Positions 35,653 through 36,689 of a stretch of 36,689 nucleotides of DNA are shown here, one piece after another (positions within the stretch are counted from its first letter, which is position 1; each line of letters begins with the position of its first letter). The notes under the pieces are model-generated. The model did not search any database, was not told the origin of the DNA, and saw nothing but the letters and a program-made list of their open reading frames with translations. The stretch covers positions 1-36,689 of the forward strand of contig CAJQMW010000508.1 of NCBI GenBank assembly GCA_905479535.1, written 5' to 3'. Position numbers and translations under genes: made by a program. The stretch comes from an uncultured Maribacter sp. (GTDB taxonomy: Bacteria; Bacteroidota; Bacteroidia; Flavobacteriales; Flavobacteriaceae).

Positions 35653-35790
35653 ATGAAAGAAGCAATCAAATCCCTTCGCCTACTAATAGCCGAACGTCTC
35701 CTATCACTGGCATGGGATATAGCCCCAAAAGACAGTGATCTTTCAAAAACAGTAATTGATTACTTTAAAAAACAGGTTGGCGATGTATAA
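35653..35790 (+). CDS. 45-residue helical protein
   Basis: ATG 35653 to TAA 35790. One helical segment (EAIKSLRLLIAERLLSLAWD) and a short acidic-basic end. It overlaps the next start by 8 bases and follows the secreted protein by 9 bases. Similar small proteins occur in Bacteroidota phages, from memory. Confidence 0.55.
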   Translation: MKEAIKSLRLLIAERLLSLAWDIAPKDSDLSKTVIDYFKKQVGDV

Positions 35791-36208
35791 TTACGAATTT
35801 AAGCAAGATAACTTAAGCGGAATTACAAAAGAGTTGATCAGGGAAGTCATTAACGCTGCTTATGGGGTTGGGATAACCCTTGTCGCTCCGCTTGGAACTG
35901 GTAGTGATGATTTTATTTTACACGGCAATCCTGCTCCCGGTCGTTTTGAGCTAGTTAGTATTCGTATTCATAGCGAAAGTCCTGAAATGTTAGTAACTGA
36001 CCGGCGGGGCGCGTTCTTGTTTTACGGCAAATTCGATATTCGCCAAGGTATTGATTTTGTTGTTGATCAATTTTGGTTGATTCTAAAGTCAGTAGAGCCA
36101 AGAATACAAAGCCGTTTGCCGGATCAGGATAAAATGAAGGTCAGTAAAGATGCAATTGAGTCAATAGGTTTTGAAATGCTCAAAGTTTATAAAAAGCAAT
36201 TACCATGA
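35783..36208 (+). CDS. hypothetical protein
   Basis: 141 residues from ATG 35783, which overlaps the preceding gene by 8 bases; an earlier in-frame start is less consistent with the spacing. Mixed fold, with GVGITLVAPLGTGSDDFILH near the N-terminus. No family recognised. Overlaps the next start by 4 bases. Confidence 0.55.
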   Translation: MYNYEFKQDNLSGITKELIREVINAAYGVGITLVAPLGTGSDDFILHGNPAPGRFELVSIRIHSESPEMLVTDRRGAFLFYGKFDIRQGIDFVVDQFWLILKSVEPRIQSRLPDQDKMKVSKDAIESIGFEMLKVYKKQLP

Positions 36209-36396
36209 CTCCAAAAAACCACTACACCAACCTACTAGAGATAGACATTAAGTCTCTAAGAACTCATTTGGCCTACTCCAAAGAATTAGACCCCGTTGTT
36301 TCGGGGTTATTGGAGACAGTAGAAATGATCAAAGTTAAAATGGAAGCCGACGAAGAAGCAATAAAAGAGCTTTCAAAAAATTTTGTTGAGACATAA
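36205..36396 (+). CDS. small helical protein
   Basis: 63 residues, almost entirely helical and acidic (VEMIKVKMEADEEAIKELSK). Coupled by 4 bases to the previous gene. It may be an accessory to the recombination gene that follows. Confidence 0.5.
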   Translation: MTPKNHYTNLLEIDIKSLRTHLAYSKELDPVVSGLLETVEMIKVKMEADEEAIKELSKNFVET

Positions 36397-36414
36397 AATC
36401 AACATTAAACGCAC
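36396..36414 (+). repeat. dispersed 19-base repeat, copy 5
   Basis: AAATCAACATTAAACGCAC, starting at the last base of the preceding stop codon and about 40 bases upstream of TAAATTAA, a possible -7 of the Rad52-like gene. Confidence 0.5.
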
Positions 36415-36450
36415 TCTAAATTCATTTAAAAATTTCGTAAATTAATACCC

Positions 36451-36689
36451 ATGAGTGAACTTAAAAATATTTTGGCTGAACTCGCACGGCCATTTAATGA
36501 CCTTCAATGGAAGGTCCAAACATGCGGAATATCAAAATCCGGGAAAGAATATGCTGTTTGTGTTCCTTATATTGATGCCAGGGACGCACAGCAAAGGCTT
36601 GATCAATCGTGTATTTGGCAAGACGATTATTGGGATGTAGGGGGAATTACTTTCTGTAAGGTTGGTGTTTTTGCGGATGGTCAATGGTT
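36451..36689 (+). CDS. Rad52-like single-strand annealing protein, 3' end outside window
   Basis: ATG 36451; the first 79 residues are present. PFNDLQWKVQTCGISKSGKE, then VPYIDARDAQQRLDQ and FCKVGVFADGQW fit the N-terminal core of Rad52/Sak-type annealing proteins, in which Y-I-D-A-R and a final D-G-x-W are conserved. It would anneal single strands during phage recombination, together with the SSB at 21704. Its start lies 54 bases after the previous stop, in a gap with the dispersed repeat. Confidence 0.7.
   Translation, partial: MSELKNILAELARPFNDLQWKVQTCGISKSGKEYAVCVPYIDARDAQQRLDQSCIWQDDYWDVGGITFCKVGVFADGQW

Noticed and set aside
1..36689. Integrated prophage with host DNA in the window
   Set aside because: The attachment site lies between phage genes on both sides and no host housekeeping gene is seen.

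Overview
The window looks like part of the genome of a temperate double-stranded DNA phage of a Bacteroidota (Bacteroidetes) host. Four observations support this. Most promoters I can find have the Bacteroidota form, a -33 TTG/TTTG and a -7 TAnnTTTG separated by 19-20 bases. Shine-Dalgarno sequences are mostly weak and leaders are A-rich. The integrase is of the Bacteroidota tyrosine-recombinase type. Genes are short, tightly packed and often overlap by 4 bases. Terminase, portal and capsid genes are not present and must lie outside the window.

Layout. (1) 1-4627, plus strand: the end of the structural region, with a large tail spike/fibre open at the left edge, a secreted protein, a compact structured RNA and two unknown genes. 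Facing terminators follow. (2) 4746-8955, minus strand: a ten-gene operon rich in membrane proteins, including a helix-turn-helix protein fused to about four membrane helices. (3) 8969-12436: the regulatory heart, with divergent promoters, several palindromic operators, an XRE repressor and two copies of one promoter-operator-gene-leader-gene module. (4) 12437-13260: an RNA-gene cluster with an operator-controlled small RNA candidate, tRNA-Glu-like, a structured RNA, tRNA-Thr and an oversized Leu-like tRNA. (5) 13319-17442: an outer-membrane-barrel-like protein, then small early genes. (6) 17512-26990: a small RNA or attenuator, then DNA metabolism. This holds an RNase H fold protein, a C5 methyltransferase with a second long frame overprinted on it, a replication initiator containing tandem 23-bp iterons (likely origin), a DnaC-like loader, a second C5-methylase-fold protein, SSB, HNH, a methyltransferase-helicase pair, ASCH and Gp37/Gp68 proteins. 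(7) 27025-30619: small accessory genes (lipoprotein, 24-residue membrane peptide, MazG-like, HTH proteins). (8) 30624-32125: excisionase candidate, attachment region carrying the 3' part of tRNA-Lys(TTT), integrase. (9) 32136-36689: membrane-tethered GIY-YIG-like protein, astacin-like protease, VRR-NUC-like nuclease, small secreted/membrane proteins and the start of a Rad52-like annealing protein.

How it fits together. A palindrome of the form AATATTTASTAAATATT recurs at five places, three or four times abutting the -33 box of a recognisable promoter. The controlled units appear to be the minus operon, the small RNA, the methyltransferase-helicase operon, probably the protease-nuclease operon, and the operon leading to the Rad52-like gene. 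That would let one repressor silence scattered units. Other, different palindromes serve local promoters. The attachment site lies between phage genes on both sides, so the sequence probably represents the free or circular phage, not an integrated prophage.

Most small proteins are unrecognised. Family names come from motifs read by eye, with no database search.
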